Shown piece after piece: positions 47,790 to 60,200 of a DNA stretch of 64,000 nucleotides. This DNA comes from Leucocoprinus leucothites (taxonomy: Eukaryota > Basidiomycota > Agaricomycetes > Agaricales > Agaricaceae), in NCBI GenBank assembly GCA_013368445.1, contig JAACJO010000004.1:682001-746000 (forward strand), given 5' to 3'. Position numbers and translations under genes: made by a program. Each line of letters starts with the position of its first letter. Position 1 is the stretch's first letter. The notes under the pieces are model-generated. The model made no database searches. It had not been told where the DNA came from and worked only from the letters and a program-made list of their open reading frames with translations.

Positions 47790-48616
47790 ACTGCCGAGTG
47801 TCCGTGAATCTGCCTTCCCATATGTTGCGAAAGGTGAAAAGGCAGGCCGCAGCGATGTGGACCGCATCTGAGCTACTATTTTTAGTTGCTCATTCACTAC
47901 ATCACGAGTACACAGTGATGACTACCAGTAGCCGCCTGCCAGGTGGAAGTAACTTGCTGTAAGGAGGTGATATGCCGGAGACGGTACATTTTCTATCAAC
48001 CCTGGCTAATCGGACAGTTCAAAGTATAGCGCTACAGCTCAGAATAGCTTCAGCGATTCAGCGGGGATCGTGAGCTTGAGTCAGTGGAGAAAGCCTATCA
48101 ACCGATGAGCCCAGATACTTTTCATGAGAGGCATAAGAATACTTACCTTGGACCGGGGACCTGATATAGCCTCTTCATGAGGGGTCAAATTTGCGATACA
48201 TTTGCCCACCGATAAGAACATGATCCCTTCACCTCAACCTTGCCGAGTGTCTGCCGTTGAACGACCATTTCCATCATCAATTGTTACCTCGGGGACGTGA
48301 CTCTCAGAAGTCAAATCGCCGAATCTGTGATGGCTTCTTAAATACCACAAGCCCTTTTAGTAATATTGGAACGGTTTCGTCTTCAAGGTCGAGTCAACAG
48401 ACGGTCATCTGCAGCAAGAATGGCCGTACGCACTTATCTGTCGGCGGTCCATCTGAACGGTCTTTCTTCTAGAATACACTATAAAATACATACAAGGGGG
48501 GAGCGAATCATCGACATACAGAATACAAGTCCCGTAGAAGTCATAATCTAAAATGATCGTAACAGCCTTCTAAGAATTCGAAGATAAGTGGTGGGAAAAG
48601 TAAGCTTTTCATGAGA
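47790..48616. other. Intergenic between two F-box genes
   Basis: About 830 bases. It should include the promoter of the F-box/LRR gene and the 3' flank of the next F-box gene. A short plus-strand frame at 48257-48472 shows no motif. Confidence 0.45.
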
Positions 48617-49797
48617 TTAATCAAATAGCTTGTCCTTCCACAGGAATACGAGGAGGCCCAGTAAACATAGCGTGAAACCAAAATCATATAGTTGATGTGT
48701 CGTATCCGGGTATGCCCAATAGTAGGCCCAATGTTCACAAAGAGCGGCGTGCTGTCGACAAATGTTTTGTCAGAGGTGGAAATGATACAAGCGAAACGAA
48801 TTTAGAACGGGGGGAACTTACAGCTTTAGTCCTGTCCAAAATCATCCGCTTCGTGTTGCACCACCGCGACAAGGTATCTTTATCACTTTCATCAAGCTCA
48901 GCGAGCTCTCGTAGGTAAGCCTCTACAACGGGCTTATAGAACCAGATCGTTCCGCTATTTCCAGACTTGGGTTCTGTTACGGATCAAAGTACCTTCGATC
49001 AGAACGACGGTGCATCAGATCTCAGAATTTGAAGTGGTTCCACGTACTAGGATACACGATATACAGGAATATCGTTTCTGGTTTTGGGATGTCAAGGGTC
49101 TTTGGGAGGAGAAGAACCAATTCGTCCATCCTCAAGAAGCTATTACCAATATTCCAGAAAACTGCCTGAGATAGCTATGTGAAAGGACACCTACCATTTT
49201 GGAATGCATTTCTTGCAAGATCGGATACGACAGCTCCAGAGCACATCTTGCACTCGGGGTGCCAGACAGAGCTACATGAAAGATTGTTTGATTAGCTGTC
49301 GCTTGGGGGGAAAGTTGTCAGGCCCGATGCCCACATGACAGTGCTGGTCGAAAGCCAAATTGGCATATTGAGGTTCAGAGAGGTCGGATGGGCAGCAGGG
49401 AAGCCCTTCAGCGTTTGACAGGGCGGATTTCCAAGCGAAGCGCGCGTCGCGTGTCATAAGCAGTTGGCGGAGCCGACGTGTCGATCTTGCAAGGCTCAGT
49501 ACGTCTTGCGGGTGAAGATACCTGATGATCTGAAAGGGGTCTTGAGTTCACGAGTGACCAAGGCGCGCGAGATGAATGGGTCTGTACTTCATAGAAGACA
49601 TCAACAGGTAGTAGGGTGAAGCAGGAAAGCGAGCCTTCCTTCCCCTTTCGAAGAATTGATTTCTTTTTGTTGTAAGATTGTTGGAGTTGTAGACGCTCGT
49701 AGTGAATGTAGGCTGCATCAAGATGAAAAGGTGGATGAGGTGGTTGCCATGAGAGGGGATACTTGTGTCGCTTGGAGGAGAGGAGAGTGGACGTCAT
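48617..49797 (-). CDS. F-box protein with zinc-ribbon-like cysteines and a hydrophobic C-terminus
   Basis: A second F-box protein, of the common basidiomycete type where the F-box is followed by a Cys-rich segment. The N-terminus MTSTLLSSKRHKYPLSW is basic and disordered. The F-box reads LLPVDVFYE-IIRYLHPQDVLSLARSTRRL, split by an intron. It is followed by the hallmark WKSALSNAEGLPCCPSDLSEP, FDQHCH, and LCLAPRVQDVLWSCRIRSCKKC. Next come MDELVLLLPKTLDIP, EAYLRELAELDESDKDTLS, and RTKA-HAALCEHW. Family members normally continue with a long charged helix after this point. Here the protein ends in a hydrophobic stretch (FGFTLCLLGLLVFLWKDKLFD), which could be a membrane anchor or the sign of a truncated 3' end. 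Six or more small introns. The target is unknown. Confidence 0.72.
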
Positions 49798-50227
49798 AGT
49801 GCACAAGAGGAGTATAAATGTTAGGAAAGAGCAGGAAGGGAGCTATGGAGGCGTAAGCATGAGTGCTGGGTGTATGTATAGTGTTGAACGCGCAGGTGAA
49901 GCTTCGGGCCACATGTGACACTTCGCTTAGATCTCAGATCATCAACTCCAGTTATTGTGCTCCTAAACCGGCGTCATCAGTGTCATATGTTTGTAAACAG
50001 TTCCAAGCTTGACATAGGGTCGTAGCTATGAGCTTTGATCGAGGAGAGCTCAGAGTTATCTCTGAAAGCTGATGCTGTGCCAGTGCCAACCCTAAATCAC
50101 GTCAGAGATCCAACTAATGGTAGCTATACGGCCAACATGATGATGAACTAATTTACAGTGGTTATCGACAAAATGCAGCCATAGTGCGACAAAGAAAATG
50201 GGTGGAAAGCATGCCATACTCGGCTGT
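49798..50227. other. Intergenic, F-box promoter region
   Basis: About 430 bases between the start of the F-box gene and the 3' end of the next minus-strand gene. No gene was recognised. Confidence 0.45.
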
Positions 50228-52670
50228 TCAATCTTCACAATATCCCATCTCCCTATCCCTCTTCATCCGCTTCAAGTCTTTCTTCTCCGCCTCCGACAGG
50301 GCCAGCCACTCCGTTACGCCCCCAATCTCCTCAATAATCTCCTCTTCCCACCGTTCTTCCAGCTCTTGTTCTTTCTTACTCTTTTTCTTTGGTGGTGGCG
50401 GGGGTTTTGGCGGTGGTGGCGTCCTTCGGTTAGGGTGCAAGGGAGCGATCCGTGAAAGACTTCGGCGTGACGATTTCAACAAGGGTGAATACACCGACCG
50501 AGCTAGAGGGGAGCCACGCCTGCTAGGGGTGACAAATGGAGAGTTGACGTGTGAGCTGGCACGTCGAATGAGCTCAGACATGCCCGATGTTTGACTCTTT
50601 GGAGCAATAGTATATCTTGACGCTAAACTTGGGTATTTACCCATGGAAGGTGTTTCGTGGCGTTGCTGGGGTGCGAGCTCAGTATCACCATCAGGTGGGC
50701 TATCTCGGGCTTTAGTTGCCTGTATATGTTTGAATCCAGGTATCAGCACACATATAACCATGAGAGCAGCCGTGACCTACCCTTAGTATATTCCGATCAT
50801 CTTGGAGATGATCTGCAACCTTTGCGGCGTCACCTTCAGTCGACAGTTTGCCACTTTCCTTCTGATGCTCTTCAGGCTCCGGGAACGGGGCTTGGGGATC
50901 TTCCACAATGGGATCACCGTTGCCATCGTCTTCATCATCTGAGGCAATAATCATCCTCCTTTTACCCTTACCCGCCTTAGCTGCCCGAGTGGGATCAATG
51001 TTGTCATCCTTGTCGGGTTCTTCGCCGCCTTTCCTTCCTTTTTTTGATGTTCTCTTAGGAGGAACAGTAAGCCCCTCGTCAAAACCGTCCTCTAGGCCTT
51101 CGACTTCGGAAGGCTGAGGAATCTTTTTCTTCTTCCGAGAGACGGCGGTGAGAGGAGGATTCTTGTCAGAATCCTCAATAACTTTGCGCTTCTTGCCCTT
51201 GCGCTTGTCGGCCTTTGAAGGTTTCTCAATGGTATCATTATAATCAAAGTTATCCAAACTCTCCTGGACCGGCAGATCCTTGTTCTCTAGCGATTGCGAG
51301 GGGCGTTCAGCAGGTACCTCGGTAATAGGGTCAAGCTGACCGGGTCGAATGTTGAGCTCGTCCTCTTCCATTGGATCATCAAGGACCAGCTTTCGTTTGC
51401 GTTTCTTGGCAGTTGGTAGAGCATCCTCAAGGTCGGCCACGGCAGGAGGGGGAAGAGGAATCTCGACGGTGACCTGATTTGTCCTTACTTTTCCTTTCTT
51501 CTTGTGACTGCCGGCCTGGGGTGCCTCAGCAGTACCAGGGTCTGCATCTCCAGATTCTCCTTTCTTCTTACGGGGTTTCCGGGGTTTCTTAGCCTTAGAC
51601 CCGGTACTAGGATCGGGTGCACCTATGGAAGGTGCCAAAGCGGTACTTGGAATGTCGGTAAGGTCAACTACGTCAACCGGTGGGGGCGGAGGGAGGTGAG
51701 GAGTGGGCACTGCCGGTGGCGGAAGAGAGGAGGAACCAGTGAAGAAAGTGGGAGGGGGAGGTGGTAAGACAGCACCATAGTCGTCGTCCAGCTGATCACG
51801 GCGATTGGATACTTGTAGTTCATCCACATTTCCCCCAGGCTGGGAGGAAGGTAGCGGGGTATCGGTGTCATCTGGAGGAGGTAGAAATTCAATGGGAGGT
51901 AGTCGTGTGTCTTTGTCTGGACCTAGAGAGCTTGTCAGAGGTGGGTCGGAAGGAGGTATGTCATAGCGAGACGAGTTGACTGTGAAGTGATTTGGTGGAG
52001 GATGGAAGGGAGAGGTTGGAACAGGCAGGGTGGCCTGCGAAGTTCGATCATGTTGAGGAGTCTGAGGTGGTAGCGGAGTCCTCTTGACTGGCCTAGGTCG
52101 AACCTTATTCCTAGCATTGATCAACGGGGCATTCTCAACTCCACTATTTTGTGGCGCTGAGATAGAATCCGAGTCGGTAGCCTGATGGCTGTCGGCAAGG
52201 TCCTTCGTGGGCTTCTCCTTGGTTTTCTTCTTGGGTTTGCTAGGTAGTGGTTTCAAGGCAAACTCATCATCATCCGTAAGTTCAAGTACATCTTGCGGTA
52301 GTTTCTCCTTTGGTTTCCGTTTGCGTGTTTTCGCACGCTCTGCAATCGAAGGAATTGGGAGGAATATGTCGTCCTGAAAGCCAGCAAAATAGTCTATTTG
52401 ATCATTGGGTATGCTGGGAGGAACCTGCGAGCGCATAAGTTACTGTCACAGTTGTGTAAGGTGCTCAATACCGGCTCGAGGGTATCAATATTAGGGAGTA
52501 GTCCACTCTTGCTCATGGATACTTCTAAAGCATACGGTTCTTGTGAATGCTTGAAGTTCCAAAGAAGTGGACAACGTACTGTCCCTATCTTTAGCGAAAG
52601 CTTTTAATCCCTCGTCTTCGCTGTCGGCAATAACTTCGTCAACGTCGATGTCAGATAAAGGACTGTCCAT
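50228..52670 (-). CDS. Large disordered nuclear protein, conserved C-terminus, function unknown
   Basis: No named family. The start MDSPLSDIDVDEVIADSEDE gives an acidic N-terminus. The central exon (about 570 codons) is mostly disordered: basic patches that look like nuclear localisation signals (RAKTRKRKPKEKL, KKPRKPRKKKGES, KKRKRKLV, KGKKRKVIED), proline runs (LPPPPPTFF, LPPPPPVDVVDLT) and acidic stretches (IIASDDEDDGNGD). The last exon is the ordered part. It contains SGMSELIRRASSHVNSPF, the SPLLKSSRRSLSRIAPLHPN segment, a proline-lysine hinge and a coiled helix (EQELEERWEEEIIEEIGG) followed by SEAEKKDLKRMKRDREM. This C-terminal block looks conserved among mushrooms, an impression from pattern only. 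It may bind chromatin or RNA. The small second exon (GLLPNIDTLEP) uses weak splice sites and is the least certain part. Confidence 0.68.
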
Positions 52671-53123
52671 TGAACAGGCGTATGTGGTATTGGTCGGGGA
52701 AGAGTGTGATAATGCGCTTGTGACAGGGCAGGTGACCACACGCGGCGCGTGACGAGTCGCGTTATGCCTGCATCATTCTTAGCGATTCTGAGTCAGGCGT
52801 GCTGACTACCTCTGAGTTCTGCGTCTGACTAAAATATTGCCAGGGTCTCGAATTATTCGTTCATATGTGGAACAAAATTGAGCTCGCATACAGAAGCTCT
52901 AGCCTAAGGGTGGAAGAGGAGATGATTTACAGATGTCATGATAATGTGAGAATATCATGATTAGATGGCCTCCTGACTTGTAAGGCCATATTCTTCCCTG
53001 GGCAGCATGCTCATTCCACCACCGATAGTACATGATTTCATTCGAAATCAGCATTAGCCCTCTCAAGGTTATATCTTAAGTAGCGATCAAGAAATCAGTG
53101 GGATTCTTAAGGAGTACCTTGAC
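52671..53123. other. Intergenic between nuclear protein and PSF2
   Basis: About 450 bases with the promoter of the minus-strand nuclear protein gene and the 3' flank of PSF2. Nothing else recognised. Confidence 0.45.
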
Positions 53124-53991
53124 CTATGCGTCTGGTCGAGGCGGCAAAGCCAGCTTTGAAAGTAGACTCATGGACTCGACAAAATATGGCCTAAGCTCGT
53201 TGATTTCCATCGCACTGAGGTTAGGTAACTGCAATGCATTTCTTAAGTACTTGAGATTAACACGCAGAAAATATTGAGATACGCACACTCAGTTCACTAT
53301 GATCGAGTTGTTTCAGACCCTCTCGACTCTTTGCCTGGCGTGCCTCGCGCAGGTCCTTCAGTAGGGATCGTAGCTTATCTGGATGTTCTAGGTCATCAGA
53401 TGCACTTTCAAATGCGAGAAAAAAGAGTATATCAGTATGATCGACCAGTGAAGAGGAGAAGGGCGACGCACACATCCAGAAGTACCTTAGAAATCTCCAT
53501 ATATCGAAAGGGAAGCTCGCTGAACGCTGGGTTGGACGTTTCGAGTGAGAGGCGCTCTTGCAGATACTCTGGCGGGTATCTGAGGAGTGAAATCATAGAT
53601 AACGAGGAGAGACGGAGCTACGCACCCACAGTAAGCCAATTTGGGGCTACGATGTGGCATTTGCGCTTCTGCTTAAGGTTGAGTGCAATCCAAAGTGGCA
53701 CTTTCGCCTTGTTTGGAGGGCGAAGGGGCCCGTATACTCCCTACGACCAAACAACCGAAGACCAACGAATAGTTTGAGTAATGAAGTAGGTATTTTGAAG
53801 ATTAGAAGTGAACGGCACTACGTGTTTGGTATTTGTTCGAGGGAAATGAGGATGGGCGTTCAATCACGTACTGAAATAAAGACAGTCTTCTCCATTGAGA
53901 CGAGGGGAACAATTTCAATGAGCTGCTGGGTTGCTATCAGCTCGAGCTCTGGGGGTGTGATCGAGGCACGAAGCGCGGCTGGAAGGGACAT
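53124..53991 (-). CDS. PSF2: GINS complex subunit PSF2, DNA replication
   Basis: PSF2 is one of four GINS subunits that join CDC45 and the MCM helicase in the replicative CMG helicase. The protein starts [20 protein letters not shown] and continues [19 protein letters not shown], then a splice to the hallmark [15 protein letters not shown] and [17 protein letters not shown]. The next exon gives [20 protein letters not shown] and [14 protein letters not shown]. Further on are [20 protein letters not shown] and [20 protein letters not shown], and the end is LALPPRPDA. This order and the length of about 215 residues are those of PSF2. It has at least four small introns. It sits 300 bases downstream of FAS and about 450 bases upstream of the nuclear protein gene on the same strand, but fungal neighbours of this kind are usually transcribed separately. 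Confidence 0.92.
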
Positions 53992-54291
53992 TATATGAAG
54001 ATAGGAGCGAGATCACAAGCTCCAGCACCCCCATTTGATGCGCCTCGGGAAAGTGACAGACCTGTGACAGACATTTGGCTCTACAGCAAGTGGCGACATC
54101 GGGGTCATCCTCACGAAAGCCACTCAGATGCCTTCAATTTGAACAGTAGAACAGTCTATTCGTGATTATACGGTAGTACAGAATCCCAATTACAGACAAG
54201 AAAACATGGCGGAAAAATGTGACGAGTGATAATGCAGCGATAATATGACAAATTTCTATGGATATGGGTATAGCGATGGAAGAACTACAAA
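53992..54291. other. Intergenic between FAS and PSF2
   Basis: 300 bases that must hold both the FAS 3' end and the PSF2 promoter. No other feature was seen. Confidence 0.45.
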
Positions 54292-57200
54292 TTATGCGGA
54301 AGTAGCTTGAGCAAATGCGATGGCAACAGTCTAGGATTTTTTTGAGTACGTGTTCACACAAACATGTCAAGCTACTGACCTCAGAGTGGCTCAATGAAAT
54401 CAAGACCTTGGCGACTCCCCTTTCTTCGGCTTTCTGCTTGGCCTCGCCGTGGAGATGAACACAAGGAACGCCGTCGGTATTATTGAGGATCTCGATGTCC
54501 TTCAAAGGTGCAGCAGCTCCCGACGATTGAACACCAAGAGACTTGAATACAGCTTCTTTGCCTGCCCAACGAGCAGCGAAGGAGGACGCAGGCGAAGGTT
54601 GAGCACGACAGTATGTGATTTCTGTGTCTGTGAAGTTGCGCGAGACGAAGGTAGGGTTGTATGAAGGAACAGAGGTGATGAGTTCTGAGGCTCTCGTTAG
54701 CTCGTGTTTGGAAAATAAATAAAGGATATATCACCTTGATCAACACCGACGCCAATAACGTTGCCACCCACACTGGATGACAGTGTGCTGGAAGTAATCT
54801 CGAGATTTGCAAGGTCCACGGGGGCTTCCTGGACAAGCTTGCCCTTGAAGGAGTATTCGCTTGTCTTGGGGTCATATGACACGCGTGCCATCGAGTTTAA
54901 TAGAACTTGTCGCTCGTTCTCGGGCGTGAACGGCGGATGATCCTTAATCTTGACAAGGGAGTTCTTGATCATCATGTCACTCATAGCCTTGTAAGATTGT
55001 AAAGCACGGATACGGTTGCGCTCCTTGTACTGTTCATAGAATTCATGCTCGAGGGCGCCAAAGAGATAGCGCGAGTGGACAACGAGGGCAGTACCACCAA
55101 CTTGACCGAAACCGAAGGAAGACATCACGCCAGCACGGACGCCGTCAGTATGGATTGTCTTGGAAGGGAACATGAGGAGCCGGCGATCTTGGAAATTTGA
55201 GTCGATGTTACTGCGAATATGTTGGTCATTGAATGGCGGTTGGAACATCAGGAAACTTACTCGCTATTGCGGTTACCAGGAATGATACCAGAATTGACAT
55301 ATTGAAGGAGACCAGCCATTTGCCAGGCGGCAGATCCACCCTTGGAGTGACCAAGGAGACTCTTCTGTGCGACGATAGGAACAGCATTGCCTGGGCTACG
55401 AGAAATAGTAGTGAAGATGTCATTCCAGATGCGAGTCTCGTTCTCTTCGTTAGCACCCGTGCTAGTACCGTGAATAGAAAGAACACCGATGTCATCGGCG
55501 GTCAAACCCCATACAGCTAGCGCACGACGAAGGGGAGCGACACGAGGATCAGAGCCTTCAAGCATTCCGTACATGGCGAGAGCATCTTTCTCTTGACGGG
55601 CGGCCTCCTTTTCGAAGTTGGCGACACGGGCAGCGATATAGTCGTCTTCGACCTTCTCTCCCTGCTCTTTGCGGAAGGAAATCTCTGCTTGAAGCTCGGA
55701 ATGTTCATGGCTAAGCCACTGAGAGATCTGAGAACGACGGAAGGCCAATTGACGGGAGCGATAGGCGACATCGAGGATGGGGAGAGGATGCTTGGAAGGA
55801 ACTTCACGAGCAACTGTCAAGGCACCTTTTCCTGGAGCGGGAACAGAGCGTCCAGCTTTGTCACTGCATAGAGTACGTCAACCTCGGTCAAATCAAGGAA
55901 TGAGGAAAACTTACGTTGAAGTTGAAGTGAATGCGAGGATACCACGGATAGGTGCGCCGATCTCGAGGGCCGTCTTAGCATTCATGACAATGTGGACACC
56001 AGTACCTTGTGCCTCCATGAAACCGGCACGAGAGGTCGTTGCGGGACGAGACATCTCAGTAGGCTCACGGCCCATAGCAAATTCAGTCTCCGCGTTACTT
56101 GTTGCTTTCATGTTGGCGAATTCATACGAGCCTTCCTCGCTGATATCGTCAAAGCCTCCAGCGATCATGACCTTGGCCTTGCCGGACAGAATGGTGTCAC
56201 AAGCAATCTCAATGGATTGTAGGGCCGTGGCGCTGTAGGCGAATAAGAGCTGGCAACGGAAAGATGCTTTGACCACTCACCAAGCACCAACAGGGATCTT
56301 AACGGGACCACTTGAGGACATGAGGAGCAGATTGATCCAGCCAGCTGTTGTGTTGATGAAACTTGTTCATCATTAGTGCGGTCATTATCAGAGATAAAAT
56401 CAAGCAGGCTCACGTCTCTTGCAAGATGTCGTTTTGAACTTCGCGCTCGTCACGACGATCCTTGAACATTTTCGCCATACTCGTGACACCACCCATGCCA
56501 GATCCAAGCGAGGTACCAACTTCGGATGGGTGCATGTACTTGTAGAGCTCGTAAGGGTCAGTAACGCCAGAGCTATTGAGAGCCTCTGCCGTACAGACGA
56601 GGGCCCAGAGCGTGAGACGATCAGTTTGAGCAATGATATCTTCAGGAATGCCATAACGTCCAGCGTGCCAACCGGTAGGAACTTGACCTGCGACAGTTCG
56701 GCTGAATTTGAAGGCCTTAGGAACGAAGACGCAGGCACCCTTTTTCAGTTTGGCAAACCACTGCCCGTCTTCTCCCGCCCAAATGTCACACTTGTCACCG
56801 TGCTGAAGCTTGAATTTCTGCGCTTCGGCGTCCGAAACCTCAATCGGTTCAAGATCATGGATGAGCTCGATCTCTTGGTTAAAGACTTTCTTGTTAGGAT
56901 CGTAGCCGCGGAAAAGTTCAGGTTCTGAGGGGAAAAATTAGACTGGCGCAAATATTGCAAAAATAAATGAATAAACATACCGATCAAGCGAACTCCAGCG
57001 TGTGTCAAGATATCCTTCTCGTAACGTCCCTTGACATCCTTGTCATCAACGGGCTCCCCGCTCGTACTATCTACCCAGCCGACGTAGAGAGAGCCATCTT
57101 TCAGACGGCCATCAAAGTGCTTAATGTGTCCCATCATCCATGCCATCTCAATACAACCCTCGATAGTCAGTTCACCACGAGCTTCCATCTCCCAGCGAGT

Positions 57201-60200
57201 ACGAGAACTACCCCAAGGACCCATCTCAGCAAAGCCTGTTACGACGACGACCTTCTCAAGATCAATCAAACCCCGTAATTGAGATACATCGGACAGTGAC
57301 TCGACGGATTCCAGCTTGGGGAACTCGAAGCGGAAGTTGGCGCGAGGGAGGACATCAACGGTTTGTAGAAGACGCTCAGCCTCCACGCCGTTAATGATCT
57401 TGAAGTCGGCAGCATTGTCCTTAGCAATGGCGCGACGAAGGTCGGCCTTCTTGTGCAAACTCGTGCGAATGCGGGTGGTGATGTCAGCAAGATCAGGGAG
57501 GCGATCCATACCGCCGTTGAGATCAGCCCAGATGGGTTCAACTTGAGTAATGCTAAAGAGCAAGGGGTGCATCAAGCCGAGGATGTTGAAAGCCATTTCC
57601 TTTGCGGAGAAGGTCCTGACCCCGTAGCCTTCAAGCTCATGAGCAACCATATTGGTGGGGGCCATGAGCCCGGTACCGCGCGTCCATCTGAAAAAAATCA
57701 GTAAGCTTGATCAATATGAAAGAAAGCGAACACACCCGATGACGGCGCCAGCCAAGCATAAGTATTCACCCCAGCTCTCAGAAGCCCACCTCTGGAAGAG
57801 GGTCTCAAGGGAGATCTTGGACTCTGAGTAGAGGCCATCATTGCCAAACAAGCCGTGGTTGGGAGAGAGGGGAAGGATGACTTGAGTAGGTCGTGTAACA
57901 ATGCGCCTGCTAGCTTTCTTGTTCTTGACGCAGCCAAGAATACGGAGGAGGTTGACGAGCATCATCCGATGAGCAAGCTCGGAGCGATCGTCGAGACCGT
58001 CTATCTCACGACCGTTTTCTGGGATTCCTGCAAAAGGCATGATGTAGTCGAGATCCATGTTTAGAGTATTGTAGATGTAGTCGACGAGAGCCTCGACGTC
58101 TTGCTTGGAGGCTTGATTGAAAGGTACAACGGTGAGAGCGGACCCGCGACTGCCGAAGGATTGGAAGATGGACTGATAGTACTCGACAGTCTTGCGGTTA
58201 TAACTAGAGGTGGTGATGACGACATGAGCACCACCAGAGAGAAGTCCCTTAACGACTTCAACCCCAATAGAGCCCTTACCGACACCAGTACACAGAGCAT
58301 TCTTGCCTTCGAAGGTAGTGCCGGATGTAGCGATTTCATGAAGGATGTCGAGATAAACACCGGTGAGATTACTGCTGTATTCCCACGTAGTTCCGACTTT
58401 GCGTTTGAGATGAAGGAGAGGAATCTTGTCAGCAGAGACGGGCGTGGCACCGGCATTTTGAGGACGGAGGAATTGAGAAGAGGAGCGACGACTGCGAGGT
58501 TGGACACGAGCACGAGGGTCAGGGCCCTTATGGAGGGTTCGGACGACACCCTCGTACAAAGCCTTGATACGATTCTTCTGTTCTTGATTGATTTCGGGGA
58601 GGGACTTGACGACAGTCCAGAGCTTAAGAACGTCATCTTGTACCTTCTGAGTGTTCACGGGCCCAGCAGCACCGTCACCGCTTGCCATTTCTTCGACATA
58701 TGCCTCAAGCTTGCGAACGTTCTCACGAACAACCTCGGAGTAGATGATGTCACCCTTAGAGGTGACTTCGGTGTGCGGAGCAGTGGGGAAAGTGACTAGG
58801 GCAAAATAAGTGCAAGGGCAAAAACAAGATCAAGAGATTTAACCTACCATCTTTATAAACAGGGGGCTTGCCTAACACCTCGCGCGTATTGTCAATCAAT
58901 TGTTGGCCGAACTCCTTAGCAAGTTTGTATGTTTCGCCCTTCGAAGGGTCAAGCTTATTGATGTGGTACTCCATATACTGGAGCATGTCAGGGTCGGCAC
59001 GGTTGAGGAGGGCAATGCAGCGAGCGGTGATGTCACGGTCAACAGTAGTGAGGCGGCCAAAGATAATATCGTAGTACATGAGAAGAGCATCCTGTCGAAC
59101 CCAGTTCCATGATGAATCAAAACGACGAGCTTTCAGGGGATCGAAGCGAGGCTGAATGCCGTCAACATAAGAGTCACCGTGCTCGCGGGTAATGCTATCA
59201 AGCCTGGCCTGAAGTGCAGCGCTGTTGGCCTTCTCGCGATCGAATGAGATCTCCCCAGCACGGGAGTCCTTCTTGAGGTAGCGCATGTAGAGCTCGATAT
59301 GTTGCTGGACGAATTTGTTTTGATCACTCTGGAACTTGAGGAACTCTTCACTGTTGATGGTAGCACCACCAGCACCACCAGCACCGGCACCGGCGGCACC
59401 AGGAGCAGCGAGGGAAATGCCTGAGCGTTGAGCATAAGTCTGGACGACACCGTCGAGCCAACTCTTTGCTTCAACTTCGGATGCGAGACGTTTTGGAGGT
59501 TCAAGGGTGGTAGCAAGGAGAAGAACACCATCGGAGCGCGAGGGGCCGAGACCCCAGGTCTTATTAAGATATGAACGAATAGACGAAGCATTGAAACCAC
59601 CGGGCATCTTTCCACCAACGAGACGAGCGACAAGACCAGTACTGTACTTGCCGAGAGCGCCGCTGAAACCGGTACCCAAGGCGGAGCCGAGTTCCTCAAG
59701 GGGAAGCTCCTCTCCTTTCTCGGGCGCGGAAGAGAATTCTTGCTGAAGATCACCAAGGATTTCATTCTGGAGAGTGGATTTGCCACCGACGAGGTCTTTG
59801 ATAGATTTGGAGAGAGGAACTTCGTCAACGCGTTTCTTCAACTTCTGAGCGACAATGACAGTAAGGATCTCAATTGCTTTGATAGGTGCATCCTCGACGG
59901 CCGCGACAGGTCCCGTGGGGGCGGCGACGGCGACGGGAGCAGCTAGAGGAACAGGTGCGGCGGTTGCTGCAGGAGCAGCCTCGGTAGTAGGGGGAGCTTC
60001 TGTGGGAGCCTCAGGCTCATCCTCGTACTGATAATAAACCTCCTTTGTGTTCTTTGCATGGCAGAGGATGACGCGAGTGCAGGAGACGGAGTCGTCAGAG
60101 GACTCATACTTGGCTTTCAACGTACGAGTGGCCATGCCAGTGAGAGTAGGTGAGGGACCCAATTCAATGAGACGTTCGAAGCTGAAGTCAGTGAAAAGAA

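Noticed and set aside
58101..58799. Plus-strand open frame of 232 codons, and others of 150-180 codons across 55-63 kb
   Set aside because: They lie antisense to the fatty acid synthase exons and arise from its codon usage; no domain, start context or introns support them.
59340..59410. Repeat-like GCACC/CACCAG run inside FAS
   Set aside because: It encodes the Gly/Ala-rich flexible linker after the ACP (GAAGAGAGGAGGAT) and needs no other explanation.
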